From Rugosimonospora africana (GTDB lineage Bacteria; Actinomycetota; Actinomycetes; Mycobacteriales; Micromonosporaceae): DNA of 64,000 nucleotides. Below are positions 32,406-40,583 of the stretch, in pieces. The stretch lies in NCBI RefSeq assembly GCF_016862975.1, contig NZ_BONZ01000049.1:62001-126000 (forward strand), read 5' to 3'. Position 1 is the first letter of the stretch. Each line of letters starts with the position of its first letter. The notes beneath the pieces were generated by a model, which made no database searches, had not been told where the DNA came from, and saw nothing but the letters and a program-made list of their open reading frames with translations. Made by a program: the position numbers and the translations under genes.

Positions 32406-32876
32406 ATGACCGATCGGGAGCGCCTGTCCGGCCACGGCGGCTCCGGGCCCGGCGGAGGCCCGCGCCGGTACGCGGTGCGCCCGGCCGCGCCCGACCGGCC
32501 GCGCCCGACCGGCACGACCATGATCCCGGCCTTCCCGCCGCTGCCGCCCCGCCATGCCGCCGGGCGGCGTGCCGGCTGGACGCTGGAAGCGGCCTCTTCC
32601 CGGTTCGCCGCGCTGGCCGCGGCGGCCTGGCTCCTCGTCCCGGTCTCGGTCTGGATGTTCGCCGCCTCGCCGCACCCGCCGGAGGGCATGACCGCGTTCA
32701 CCCTCCCGTTCGCGCTGTTCGTCGCGAGCCTCTCCACAGCGGTCGCGGCCTTTCTCCGGGTGGCCGACCGGGGCAGCCTGGCGGCACTCGTCGTCGGCGT
32801 CGCGGCGCTGGTCGCGTCGGTGGCCCTGCCCGCCCTCGCGCTCTGGGTCTTGCACGTGTCCGGCGGTCGCCCGTGA
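32406..32876 (+). CDS. Membrane protein of unknown function
   Basis: A 156-residue protein with a Gly/Pro/Arg-rich cytoplasmic N-terminus of about 60 residues and three hydrophobic segments (RFAALAAAAWLLVPVSVWMFA, FTLPFALFVASLSTAVAAFL and LAALVVGVAALVASVALPAL). No family is recognised. ATG 32406 follows CACGCT by 6 bases. The oxidoreductase gene begins 12 bases downstream but has its own such box. Confidence 0.65.
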   Translation: MTDRERLSGHGGSGPGGGPRRYAVRPAAPDRPRPTGTTMIPAFPPLPPRHAAGRRAGWTLEAASSRFAALAAAAWLLVPVSVWMFAASPHPPEGMTAFTLPFALFVASLSTAVAAFLRVADRGSLAALVVGVAALVASVALPALALWVLHVSGGRP

Positions 32877-32888
32877 CACGATGACCTC

Positions 32889-33959
32889 ATGCGCGTGGGG
32901 ATCATCGGGTACGGGCTCGCCGGCCGGGTCTTTCACGGGCGGCTGCTGGCCCGGACGGAAGGGGCAGAGGTGGTCGCGGTGGTCACCCGCGATCCCGAGC
33001 GCAGAGCCGCCGCCGAGCGCGACCTGCCCGGCGTGACCTGCTACGACACCGTCCCAGAGATGGTGTCCGCGGCCGGACTGGACCTCGCCGTGGTGGCGAG
33101 CGTGCCGTCCGCCCACCCGGGCGACGCGCTGGAGTGCCTGTCGGCCGGCGTGGCCACGGTGGTGGACAAGCCGCTCGCGGTCGACGCCGGCACCGCGGCC
33201 GGGATCGTCGCGGGTGCCGACGGCACGCCGCTGACCGTGTTCCAGAACCGCCGGTGGGACGCCGACCAGCTCACCCTGCGCAGGCTGCGTGAGCATGACC
33301 GGCTCGGGCGCATCCTCCGCTACGAGTCGCGGTTCGAGCGCTGGCGCCCGCTGGTCGACCCGACCCGGTGGCGGGACGTCACCGGCCCGGCCGAGGGCGG
33401 AGGCGCGCTGCTGGATCTCGGCAGCCACCTCGTCGACCAGGCGCTGTCGCTGTTCGGACCGGTGTTGACGGTGTATGGCGAGGTGGAGACCCGCCGCGCC
33501 AACCGGCACCCGGACGTGCTGGGGCAGCCCGGCGAGGGTGAGGCCGGCGACGGCGAGATCGGGGACGACGACGCGTTCATCGCCCTGGAGCACGCCGACG
33601 GTACCCGCTCCCAGCTCTGGTGCAGCGCGATCGCGGCCGCTCCCGGGCCGAGGCTGCGGGTACTGGGTTCGGGTGCCGGGTACGTCGTCGACGAGGTCGA
33701 CGGCCAGGAGGAGGCACTGCGCGCCGGGCTGCCGGCAAGCGAGGCGAAGCCGAGGCAGGGTTGGCTGGTGCGGGGTGCCGAGCGCGACTCGGTGGACCCG
33801 GTGCCCGGCCGGTGGGACGCGTTCTACCCGGCGGTACTGGCGGCGCTGCGCGACGGCGGGCCGATGCCGGTCGATCCGATGGACGCGGTCCGTGCACTGG
33901 AAATCATTGACGCCGCCCGGCGCTCGGCGAAGAACCGGGAGGTCGTCCGCGTCGGCTGA
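32889..33959 (+). CDS. Gfo/Idh/MocA family oxidoreductase
   Basis: A 356-residue NAD(P)-dependent oxidoreductase with the N-terminal Rossmann motif GIIGYGLAGR and the family's catalytic-lysine motif as VDKPLAV (EKP variant) near residue 98. The second domain has EGGGALLDLGSHLVDQAL, where Asp and His are catalytic. The pattern RWDADQLTLRRL is typical of members resembling YhhX/GFO-like dehydrogenases. A sugar, inositol or related polyol substrate is likely but not determined. The region around residues 218-225 is an Asp/Glu/Gly-rich insertion. Confidence 0.92.
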   Translation: MRVGIIGYGLAGRVFHGRLLARTEGAEVVAVVTRDPERRAAAERDLPGVTCYDTVPEMVSAAGLDLAVVASVPSAHPGDALECLSAGVATVVDKPLAVDAGTAAGIVAGADGTPLTVFQNRRWDADQLTLRRLREHDRLGRILRYESRFERWRPLVDPTRWRDVTGPAEGGGALLDLGSHLVDQALSLFGPVLTVYGEVETRRANRHPDVLGQPGEGEAGDGEIGDDDAFIALEHADGTRSQLWCSAIAAAPGPRLRVLGSGAGYVVDEVDGQEEALRAGLPASEAKPRQGWLVRGAERDSVDPVPGRWDAFYPAVLAALRDGGPMPVDPMDAVRALEIIDAARRSAKNREVVRVG

Positions 33960-33995
33960 GGCAGCGGCGACCGAACCGGCCCGGAAACGAACGGA

Positions 33996-34031
33996 CCCGT
34001 CCGGAGGGCACTCGCGCGCCCTCCGGACGGG
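33996..34031 (+). terminator. Strong hairpin, probable terminator
   Basis: Arms CCCGTCCGGAGGGC and its exact complement GCCCTCCGGACGGG form a 14-bp perfect stem with an 8-base loop, 36 bases after the Gfo/Idh stop. No long T-run follows, as is common in actinomycetes. Confidence 0.75.
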
Positions 34032-34066
34032 CTACTGTCATTTCCCGCCCGCGACCGGCCACACCC

Positions 34067-34095
34067 CTGTACCGACCGCACGACCTACGGTACAG
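34067..34095 (-). terminator. Hairpin after the MDR gene
   Basis: Inverted repeat CTGTACCG (34067-34074) / CGGTACAG (34088-34095), 13-base loop, between the convergent oxidoreductases. A terminator for the minus-strand gene is inferred; a protein-binding site is the alternative. Confidence 0.45.
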
Positions 34096-34151
34096 ACATC
34101 GGATGGCCGGTGTGTCGCGGGGCCGTGTCGAGGTTGTAAACAGCCCCGGTC

Positions 34152-35162
34152 TCAGTCCAGCCGGACGATCATTTTTCCGGTGTTCGTGCCCTGGAAGACG
34201 CCGAGGAAGGCGTCGACCGCGTGCTCGATACCGTCCACATACGTCTCGTTGAACCGGACGTTGCCTTCGCGCAGCCATCCGCTCATTTCCTTGATGAAGT
34301 CGGGCATCCGGTCGCGGTGATCCGTGATGATGAAACCGCGGAGCGTCAGCCGCTTGGTGATCACCAGCGCCAGGTTGGCCGGCCCGGGTACCGGCGTTTC
34401 GGCGTTGTACCCGGCAATCGCCCCACACAGCGCGGCCCGGCCGTTACGGCGCAGCCGGCTGATCGCGGCGGCGAGGTGATCACCGCCGACATTGTCGAAG
34501 TAGACGTCGATCCCGTCCGGGGCGGCCTGTGCCAGCGCCTGGCTCACCGGGCCGTCGTGGTAGTCGAACGCGGCGTCGAAGCCCAGATCCCGGACGTAGG
34601 CCACCTTGGCGGCCGTGCCGGCGCTGCCGATGACCCTGGAGGCGCCCCGTAGCCGGGCGATCTGGCCGGCCAGGCTGCCCACCGCGCCGGCCGCCGACGA
34701 GACGAAGACCTGATCCCCGGGCTGCATGCCGGCGATGTCCAAGAGGCCGACATAAGCGGTCAGACCGGGCATGCCGAGCGCGCCCAGGTACACCGACGGG
34801 CTGAGCCCGGGTACCGGAGGCAGGGCGGAGGTCCGCTCCGCGTCCAGCACCGCGTACTCCCGCCAACCGGACTGGTGGAGCACCAGGTCGCCGCGGGACA
34901 GTGCACTGTCTCCGGGGTCCACCACCTCGCCGACCGCGCCGCCCTCCATGGCCTCGCCGACCCGGAACGGCGGAACGTACGACTTCACGTCGTTCATCCG
35001 CCCGCGCATGTACGGGTCGACTGACAGGAACCTGTTCCGGACCAGCACCTGCCCCGGGCCCACGGCGGGGACAGGGGCCTCTACCAGCGAGAAGTTGTCT
35101 GGCGTGGGCCAGCCGGTGGGGCGGGAGGCGAGATGTATCTCACGACCGATGAGGGTAGCCAT
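34152..35162 (-). CDS. Zinc-free MDR NADP-dependent oxidoreductase (CurA/PTGR-like)
   Basis: A 336-residue medium-chain reductase of the double-bond reductase group. NADP site: SSAAGAVGSLAGQIARLRGA with YHDG and DVYFDNVGGDHL; substrate region SVDPYMRGRM and GMPGLTAYVGL are diagnostic of the CurA/prostaglandin reductase family. No structural or catalytic zinc cysteines are present. It should reduce alpha,beta-unsaturated carbonyls with NADPH, perhaps as detoxification. ATG 35162 has a TAGGCT box 6 bases upstream. Confidence 0.93.
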   Translation of the reverse strand: MATLIGREIHLASRPTGWPTPDNFSLVEAPVPAVGPGQVLVRNRFLSVDPYMRGRMNDVKSYVPPFRVGEAMEGGAVGEVVDPGDSALSRGDLVLHQSGWREYAVLDAERTSALPPVPGLSPSVYLGALGMPGLTAYVGLLDIAGMQPGDQVFVSSAAGAVGSLAGQIARLRGASRVIGSAGTAAKVAYVRDLGFDAAFDYHDGPVSQALAQAAPDGIDVYFDNVGGDHLAAAISRLRRNGRAALCGAIAGYNAETPVPGPANLALVITKRLTLRGFIITDHRDRMPDFIKEMSGWLREGNVRFNETYVDGIEHAVDAFLGVFQGTNTGKMIVRLD

Positions 35163-35168
35163 CCGGCC

Positions 35169-35174
35169 AGCCTA
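35169..35174 (-). promoter_or_regulatory. Leaderless -10 box for MDR gene
   Basis: Minus-strand TAGGCT ends 6 bases before ATG 35162. Confidence 0.5.
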
Positions 35175-35326
35175 CGGTTGCCGGACGATGGCTTCGTAGC
35201 GCGAGGAAGATGTGACAGCCCGCGAAATGGCAGTGGGCCGAGGCCTTGCGAATGTGGTACAAAGGGCAAGCTTGCTGCGCGATTCATGGGTTCCTCACCA
35301 CCGGAGTAGAGCCGCCGGGAGGTTCA

Positions 35327-35686
35327 ATGTCCACCTTGACGATCACCGTCCGCATGGACAGCAACGGCGCGGTGCAGATCAATCCGGCAGGCGAGATTGA
35401 TGCCGACAACTGCCACGAACTGCGGGAGCAGGTCGGGAGCATGTTGGCCACCAATCCGCCGCCGCTGATCAAGGTGGACATGTCGCTCGTCAAGTTCATC
35501 GACTCGGTGGGAATCGGCGCGCTGGTCGCGTGCTACCACGCGGCTGCCGCCAGTGGCGTCCGGCTGGTGGTCAGCAACCCCACCGCCTATGTGCACCGGA
35601 TTCTCTACATCTCGGGCCTGCTCGGCCTGTTCGGCTCCCCGGCCCGGCTGCCGGAGCGCGGTCGCCGGCCCGCTCCGACCGGCTGA
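35327..35686 (+). CDS. STAS-domain anti-sigma factor antagonist
   Basis: A 119-residue STAS protein of the SpoIIAA/RsbV type. The phosphorylatable serine lies in KFIDSVGIGALVACY (about residue 63), the conserved D-S-x-G motif. Such proteins bind and sequester anti-sigma kinases until phosphorylated. No anti-sigma or sigma gene adjoins, so the partner is elsewhere; a PP2C able to dephosphorylate such antagonists lies 4 kb upstream. ATG 35327 has GGGAGG 6 bases before it, and fits the domain start better than an in-frame ATG 27 codons earlier. Confidence 0.88.
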   Translation: MSTLTITVRMDSNGAVQINPAGEIDADNCHELREQVGSMLATNPPPLIKVDMSLVKFIDSVGIGALVACYHAAAASGVRLVVSNPTAYVHRILYISGLLGLFGSPARLPERGRRPAPTG

Positions 35687-35778
35687 CCGGCGCTCGGCCC
35701 CAGCCACCCGCCCGTCGGGTCAACGCCCGTCGACGAGTCACCGTGCGCGGATGACCGCCAGCCAGCGGGCGTCCGACC

Positions 35779-38244
35779 TCAGCGCCAGCTGTCGTCGCTG
35801 CCGACCGTGGTGAGGCGCTGAGTGGCCCGGGACAGCGCGACATAGAGGGTACGCACACCAGACGGCGACTCCGCGACGATCGCTGACGGCTCCACCACGA
35901 GTACCCCGTCGTACTCCATGCCCTTGCTCTCCAGGCTGTTGACCGTCTGCAGGCGGCCGGGGTCGAGGCCGGCCACCCAGCCGGCGACCCGGTCCTTCGC
36001 GGCCTGGGTGGCGATCACGCCGACGGTGCCGTCCACCTCGGCCAGCAGCGCCTCTGCCGCCTCGCGCACCGCCGGTTCGAGATCGTCGGTCCGCACGTGC
36101 CGGGGCGCGACCCCGCTCCGCCGCACCGCCGTCGGCAGTTCGATGTCCGGCTCGGCCCGGCGCACCACGCCGGCCGCCACCTCGAAGATCTCCTCCGAGT
36201 TTCGGTAGTTGGTGCTCAGCACGTACTCGGTGCGCCGCCGACCGCCCAGCGCGGCGTCCCGTGCGCGTCGCGCCTCGGCCGGGTCGCCGTGCCACGCGGA
36301 CTGCGCCGGGTCCCCGACCACTGTCCAGCTCGCGTACTCCGCCCGGCGGCCGATCATCCGCCACTGCATCGGCGAGACATCCTGCGACTCGTCGACCACG
36401 ACGTGCGCGTACTCGCGGTAGTCGGCCGGTCGCTCGACCGACGTCGCCCGGCTCGCCGCGATCCGTTCGGCATGCGTGGTCAGCTCACGTACGCCGTTCA
36501 CCACGAACGGGTCGCTCCGCCTCTTGGGCGGTGCCGGCGGGGTACCGAGCAGGTCGTCGAGCTCGTCGAGGAGGGCCACGTCCTCGACCGAGGGACCGTC
36601 TGCCTCGATCCGGGCGAGTGAGCCGGTCAGCGTCCGGACCTCGGCTGTGGACAGCAGCCCGTCGCCGTACCGGCGGGTCCGATCGGGGTCGGCCAGCCAG
36701 CCCAGGACGTCCACCGGCAGCAGCCGTGGCCACCAGGCCCGCATGAACCCGATGAACTCGCGGCGCTCGGCGATGTCGGAGGCGAACTCCGGGCGCGGCT
36801 GAACCGCCGACGCACCCAGCAGCTCGACCGCCTGGCGCCACAGCGCGTCCAGCACGTGCCCGGCGGCCTTGGCCCGTACCGTGTTCCGCTTGGCTCCGCC
36901 GGACATCACGGTGTGGCGCAGCCCGCTCAGCTCGCGCCGGTTCAGCCGGAGCAGTGTGCCGCGGTAGAGCACGCGCAACTCGTCGGGGGCGCCGGGGGTG
37001 ATGTCCCGGGCGGCCCGGGCGAGTACCCGGCTCATCCGCAACGAGCCCTTGACCAGGGCGACCTCGTCGGGATCGTGCCGGGTCGCCTCGGTACCCACGA
37101 CGATCGAGCCCAGCGACCGCAGGGTCACGTCGTCCTCACCGAGGGACGGGAGCACCCGGGCGATGTAGTTGACGAACACCGGGGACGGCCCGACCACGAG
37201 GACACCGCCGCCGGCGAAGCGCTGCCGGTCGGCGTAGAGCAGGTACGCGACCCGGTGCAGGGCGACCGCGGTCTTGCCGGTACCCGGGCCGCCGCGCACG
37301 ATCGTGACGCCGAGCGCGGGGGAGCGGATCGCCTCGTCCTGCTCCTGCTGGATCGTGGCGACGATGTCGCGCATGCCGGTACCGGTCGCCCGGGCCAGCG
37401 TCGCGACCAGGGCACCGTCGCCGACCACCCGCATGCCGGCCGGGGCGGCGTCCGGATCCAGGAGATCATCCTCGACGCCGGTGACCCGTTCGCCGGTGCA
37501 CTGGATCATTCGGCGCCGTACCACGCCGAGCGGGTCGACCGGGGTGGCCCGGTAGAACGGCGCGGCGGCGGGTGCCCGCCAGTCGATCACCAGCGAGGTG
37601 GCGTCGGTGTCGCGCAGCCCGATCCGGCCGATGTAGCGCACCTCACCCGCCGTGGCCGCGCCGCTCGCCGTGGCTGCGCCGTCCGCGGTGGCTGCGCCGT
37701 CCGCGGTGGTCGCGCCGCCCGCGGTGGTCGCGTCGGCGGGTGTGGTCGCCTCGGCGGCCGTGGTCGCGTCGGCGGCCCTGGGCGTGTCGCCCGTGGTGGG
37801 CGTGTCGCCCGTGGTCGGCGTGTCGCCTGCGGTAGTCGTGCCGCTTGTTGTGTTTGCGCCGTTCGCGCCGGCCGCGCCGTTCGCGCCGCCCGGCCCCGGG
37901 GCCCCGGGGCGCAGGTCCAGCCGGCCGAAGACCAGCCCGTCGTGCTCCGCGTCGAGCAGCCGCCTGCGGCGGGCGGCGTGGAACACCATGGCGTCCCGCT
38001 CGACCAGTGCGGCGAACGTACCGGCTCGGGCGATCTTGTAGCCGGCCGTCTCGGAGGCCGCGGCCTCCTTCTTGATGATCTCCAAGCGGGCGTACACCCG
38101 ATCGACATGGCGCTGCTCGACGGCGATCTCTTCGGCCACGTGGCCGGCGTCGTCGTGGCCGGACGTGGGCTCGCGACCCACCGCGCGGTGGTCGTCCGGG
38201 GCCGGCGCGGCGTCTGGGCCGCTGGGGTGACGTTGGTCGGTCAA
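35779..38244 (-). CDS. HelD-type RNA polymerase-associated UvrD-like ATPase
   Basis: An 821-residue superfamily 1 helicase-like protein of the HelD/HelR class, which pulls stalled or rifampicin-bound RNA polymerase off DNA. N-terminal helical arm (VDRVYARLEIIKKEAAASET), then a tandem Ala/Thr/Gly/Asp repeat of about 70 residues, ATPase motif I GGPGTGKTAV, motif II VVVDESQDVSPMQW, motif IV-like STNYRNSEEI and motif V VNSLESKGMEYDGVLVVEP. The repeat is unusual. TTG 38244 with GGGGAG upstream is preferred to an upstream GTG at 38268. Palindromic repeats lie immediately upstream; no rifampicin-associated element was seen. Confidence 0.9.
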   Translation of the reverse strand: MTDQRHPSGPDAAPAPDDHRAVGREPTSGHDDAGHVAEEIAVEQRHVDRVYARLEIIKKEAAASETAGYKIARAGTFAALVERDAMVFHAARRRRLLDAEHDGLVFGRLDLRPGAPGPGGANGAAGANGANTTSGTTTAGDTPTTGDTPTTGDTPRAADATTAAEATTPADATTAGGATTADGAATADGAATASGAATAGEVRYIGRIGLRDTDATSLVIDWRAPAAAPFYRATPVDPLGVVRRRMIQCTGERVTGVEDDLLDPDAAPAGMRVVGDGALVATLARATGTGMRDIVATIQQEQDEAIRSPALGVTIVRGGPGTGKTAVALHRVAYLLYADRQRFAGGGVLVVGPSPVFVNYIARVLPSLGEDDVTLRSLGSIVVGTEATRHDPDEVALVKGSLRMSRVLARAARDITPGAPDELRVLYRGTLLRLNRRELSGLRHTVMSGGAKRNTVRAKAAGHVLDALWRQAVELLGASAVQPRPEFASDIAERREFIGFMRAWWPRLLPVDVLGWLADPDRTRRYGDGLLSTAEVRTLTGSLARIEADGPSVEDVALLDELDDLLGTPPAPPKRRSDPFVVNGVRELTTHAERIAASRATSVERPADYREYAHVVVDESQDVSPMQWRMIGRRAEYASWTVVGDPAQSAWHGDPAEARRARDAALGGRRRTEYVLSTNYRNSEEIFEVAAGVVRRAEPDIELPTAVRRSGVAPRHVRTDDLEPAVREAAEALLAEVDGTVGVIATQAAKDRVAGWVAGLDPGRLQTVNSLESKGMEYDGVLVVEPSAIVAESPSGVRTLYVALSRATQRLTTVGSDDSWR

Positions 38245-38273
38245 GGCACTCCCCGCAATCGGCGGCACTTCCG

Positions 38274-38412
38274 CCTGGTCTGGCTCGCGCGTCTGGCGCC
38301 GCGCGGCGATCCAGACTGGCTCGGCAGGTCTGGCGTCGTGCGGCGACCCAGACCAGCCGTCCGACCAGTCTGGCTCGGCGCGTCTGGCGCCGCGTGGCGG
38401 CCCAGACCAGTC
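38274..38412. repeat. Array of three palindromic repeats upstream of the HelD gene
   Basis: Copies at about 38274-38319, a shorter one at 38320-38361 and 38363-38412, all with the CTGGCTCG...GACCCAGACCAG core. They fill the gap between the HelD and DedA genes. Confidence 0.85.
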
Positions 38413-38492
38413 GTAGAGTACGGGCTGTTGAGCAGCCGAAAATCGATCACCCGTCGGCTGGGCGTCACCGGTCGTTCGATAGGATGAACGGG

Positions 38493-39149
38493 TCAGCTAG
38501 TCAAGGATGCCTCAGTGTCCTTGTCATCCTCATCGGGCTGGACATCGAACGACTTCTTCGCCCGGTGGCGCAGGATCAGCGTGGTCGTGATCCCGGCCAC
38601 GATCGCGACGGCCAGCGCGATCCAGGAGAAGTTCTTCAGCCACCGGTCGGCGGCCTTGCCGGCCGCGTACACCGCGAACGTGGTGCCCGAAGCCCAGAGG
38701 ATCCCGCCGCTCGCGTTGGCGAGCAGGAACGTGGCATACCGCACCCGCAGCGCGCCGGCCAGCGGCCCGGCGAAGATACGCAGCAACGCGATGAACCGGC
38801 CGAAGAAGATCGCCCACGCGCCCCTGCGCTGGAATATCTGCTCCGCCTTGGCCAGATGCGGCGGCCCGAGGTGGTTGGGGAATCGCCGGCCCAGCCATGC
38901 GAGCAGGGATCGCCCGCCACGACGCCCGATCGCGTACCCGATCGAGTCGCCCACGATCGCACCCAGGCTGGCCGCGGCGGCCACCCACCAGACGTTCGTG
39001 ATTCCGCTGGTGGTCAGCAGTGCGGCCGCGACGAGGGCGGTCTCGCCCGGCAGCGGAACTCCCAGGCTCTCGATACCGACCACGAGGGCGACCACGGTGT
39101 AGATCACCCCGGGCGGCAAAGCCGACAACCAGTGCTGTACGGACTCCAC
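38493..39149 (-). CDS. DedA family membrane protein
   Basis: A 218-residue DedA/VTT protein with re-entrant and membrane helices: GIESLGVPLPGETALVAAALL near the N-terminus, ASLGAIVGDSIGYAIGRRGGR, and the conserved FFGRFIALLRIFAGPLAGALR, followed by helices at about 145-165 and 172-192. DedA proteins flip or scramble lipids such as undecaprenyl phosphate. The C-terminal tail is charged (QPDEDDKDTEA). GTG 39149 has AAGGGGGG upstream. Confidence 0.93.
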   Translation of the reverse strand: MESVQHWLSALPPGVIYTVVALVVGIESLGVPLPGETALVAAALLTTSGITNVWWVAAAASLGAIVGDSIGYAIGRRGGRSLLAWLGRRFPNHLGPPHLAKAEQIFQRRGAWAIFFGRFIALLRIFAGPLAGALRVRYATFLLANASGGILWASGTTFAVYAAGKAADRWLKNFSWIALAVAIVAGITTTLILRHRAKKSFDVQPDEDDKDTEASLTS

Positions 39150-39361
39150 GGACCACCCCCCTTGGCCTTCGCAACCGTACCCTAGGCAGGCCAGCGGGTT
39201 TCCCGCTCAAGCGCCCGCCCACCGGCGGCCGATCCGGCCGGACGAACCACACACCGAGGCGAACCGGCGCCCGGGCACCAGCGGCCGATCTCACCGAACG
39301 CGACGGGACACGCCGAGCGAACCAAACCCGGACACGCCGAGCCGAACCGGCCCCGGACACG

Positions 39362-39391
39362 CCGATGCCCGCGCCGTGGCGCGGGCATCGG
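39362..39391 (-). terminator. Perfect hairpin after the 110-residue gene
   Basis: CCGATGCCCGCGCC and its exact complement separated by GT form a 14-bp stem just beyond the stop of the minus-strand gene at 39411. Confidence 0.7.
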
Positions 39392-39410
39392 AACGTTCTT
39401 CCCCGGCCGC

Positions 39411-39743
39411 TCAGCCCTCGAAGACGCCGGCGTCGACCAGGCGCTTCTCGGTCGTGTCCCAGCCATCGCTCGGGTGTGCGGTGGCAAGCGCGGTCAGCTC
39501 GGCACGAACCTTGGCACCGTGGCCGGCGCCCGCCAGCGTCCGGATCTCCTCGACGAATGCCTCGGAGTCGGTGCGCAGGTGCGCGGTCTTGCCGTTGGTC
39601 AGGTTCCGAACGTAGGCATGCTTGCCGTGGTTCAGAGGGATCAGGTACTTGAACTCGCCCAGCACGCTGAGCGCGCCGCCCGCCGCCCCGGCCTGGCCGG
39701 CGCGGACGGATGCGCGGGCGGTCTTCGAGGTGTTGCTCGCCAC
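39411..39743 (-). CDS. Conserved-looking hypothetical protein
   Basis: A 110-residue soluble protein with a basic Ala-rich N-terminus and a folded-looking core GEFKYLIPLNHGKHAYVRNLTNG, then a helical DSEAFVEEIRTLAGAGHGAKVRAELTALAT segment. I do not recognise a family. GTG 39743 has GGCAGGAGA at good spacing and a strong hairpin terminator follows, so it is a real single gene. The function is unknown. Confidence 0.7.
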   Translation of the reverse strand: MASNTSKTARASVRAGQAGAAGGALSVLGEFKYLIPLNHGKHAYVRNLTNGKTAHLRTDSEAFVEEIRTLAGAGHGAKVRAELTALATAHPSDGWDTTEKRLVDAGVFEG

Positions 39744-40078
39744 GCGAATCTCCTGCCACTACAGATCTCGGCCGGCGGCCGATTTCAAGAATTGGGGTGC
39801 GGGCAAGTCTACCCGACCCGAGCCGCAGGTCCCGGCTCGGTGCCGGCCTCCTGGCTGGCCGACATCACCGCTCTGGGTAAGCAACGGGTGGCGATCGGTG
39901 AATGTTCCCATCCGATCGGGGGCATTTCCGCGATTCACTGGCGCCCCTTGCGTCACAGCGGCATCATGACATCAAACATCGGGCCGACCAGGAGTTGGCC
40001 AATAAGGGTCACAGACTGAACAAATCCGGGGCCAGGTCGTAGGGGAAGACGCACCTGGAGTTCCGGGGGAGGTCAGCT
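39744..40078. other. Intergenic region
   Basis: A 335-base divergent gap between the 110-residue gene and DUF3145. It is locally AT-richer than the coding DNA and holds the promoters of both, but no confident -35/-10 pair. No tRNA or ORF is seen. Confidence 0.5.
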
Positions 40079-40570
40079 GTGCCTACGCGTGGCGTCGTGT
40101 ACGTCCACTCCACGCCACTCGCCGTGTGTGCGCACGTCGAGTGGGCGATAGCGCGCGTCCTGGACGCGCCCGTCAGCCTGCACTGGTCGGCCCAGCCCAT
40201 CGAGCCTGGCGCCCAACGCGCCGAGTGCAGCTGGTCTGGGCGTGCGGGTACCGGGGCAGAGCTGGCCGCCAGCCTGCGCCAATGGCCGATGATCCGGTTC
40301 GAGGTGACCGAGGAGCCCAGCTCCGGGGTCGACGGACAGCGGTTCATGTACGTGCCGGGTCGGGGTCTGTTCACCGCGGCGATGAGCGCCAACGGCGACA
40401 TCATGGTGGGCGAGGACCGGCTGCGGGCACTGATCGCGACGGCCCGCGGACCGGAAGGGCTCTCGCATGCGCTGGACAAGGCTCTGGGTACCGCGTGGGA
40501 CGCGGAGCTGGAGCCCTACCGGTACGCGGGGGACGGCGCGCCGGTGACCTGGCTCACCCGGGTCGGATAG
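40079..40570 (+). CDS. DUF3145 domain protein
   Basis: A 163-residue protein that is a full DUF3145 domain, a conserved actinobacterial family of unknown function: GVVYVHSTPLAVCAHVEWAIARVLD at the start, CSWSGRAGTGAELAASL and RFMYVPGRGLFTAAMSANGDIMVGEDRLRAL in the middle, and TAWDAELEPYRYAGDGAPVTWLTRVG at the end. GTG 40079 follows GGGGGAGG. The adjacent GH3 gene begins 13 bases later, so they likely form one transcript. Confidence 0.93.
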   Translation: MPTRGVVYVHSTPLAVCAHVEWAIARVLDAPVSLHWSAQPIEPGAQRAECSWSGRAGTGAELAASLRQWPMIRFEVTEEPSSGVDGQRFMYVPGRGLFTAAMSANGDIMVGEDRLRALIATARGPEGLSHALDKALGTAWDAELEPYRYAGDGAPVTWLTRVG

Positions 40571-40583
40571 GAGCGCTCCCACC

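Noticed and set aside
38245-38492. Rifampicin-associated element before the HelD gene
   Set aside because: The gap is filled by palindromic repeats; no matching inverted-repeat element was found by eye.
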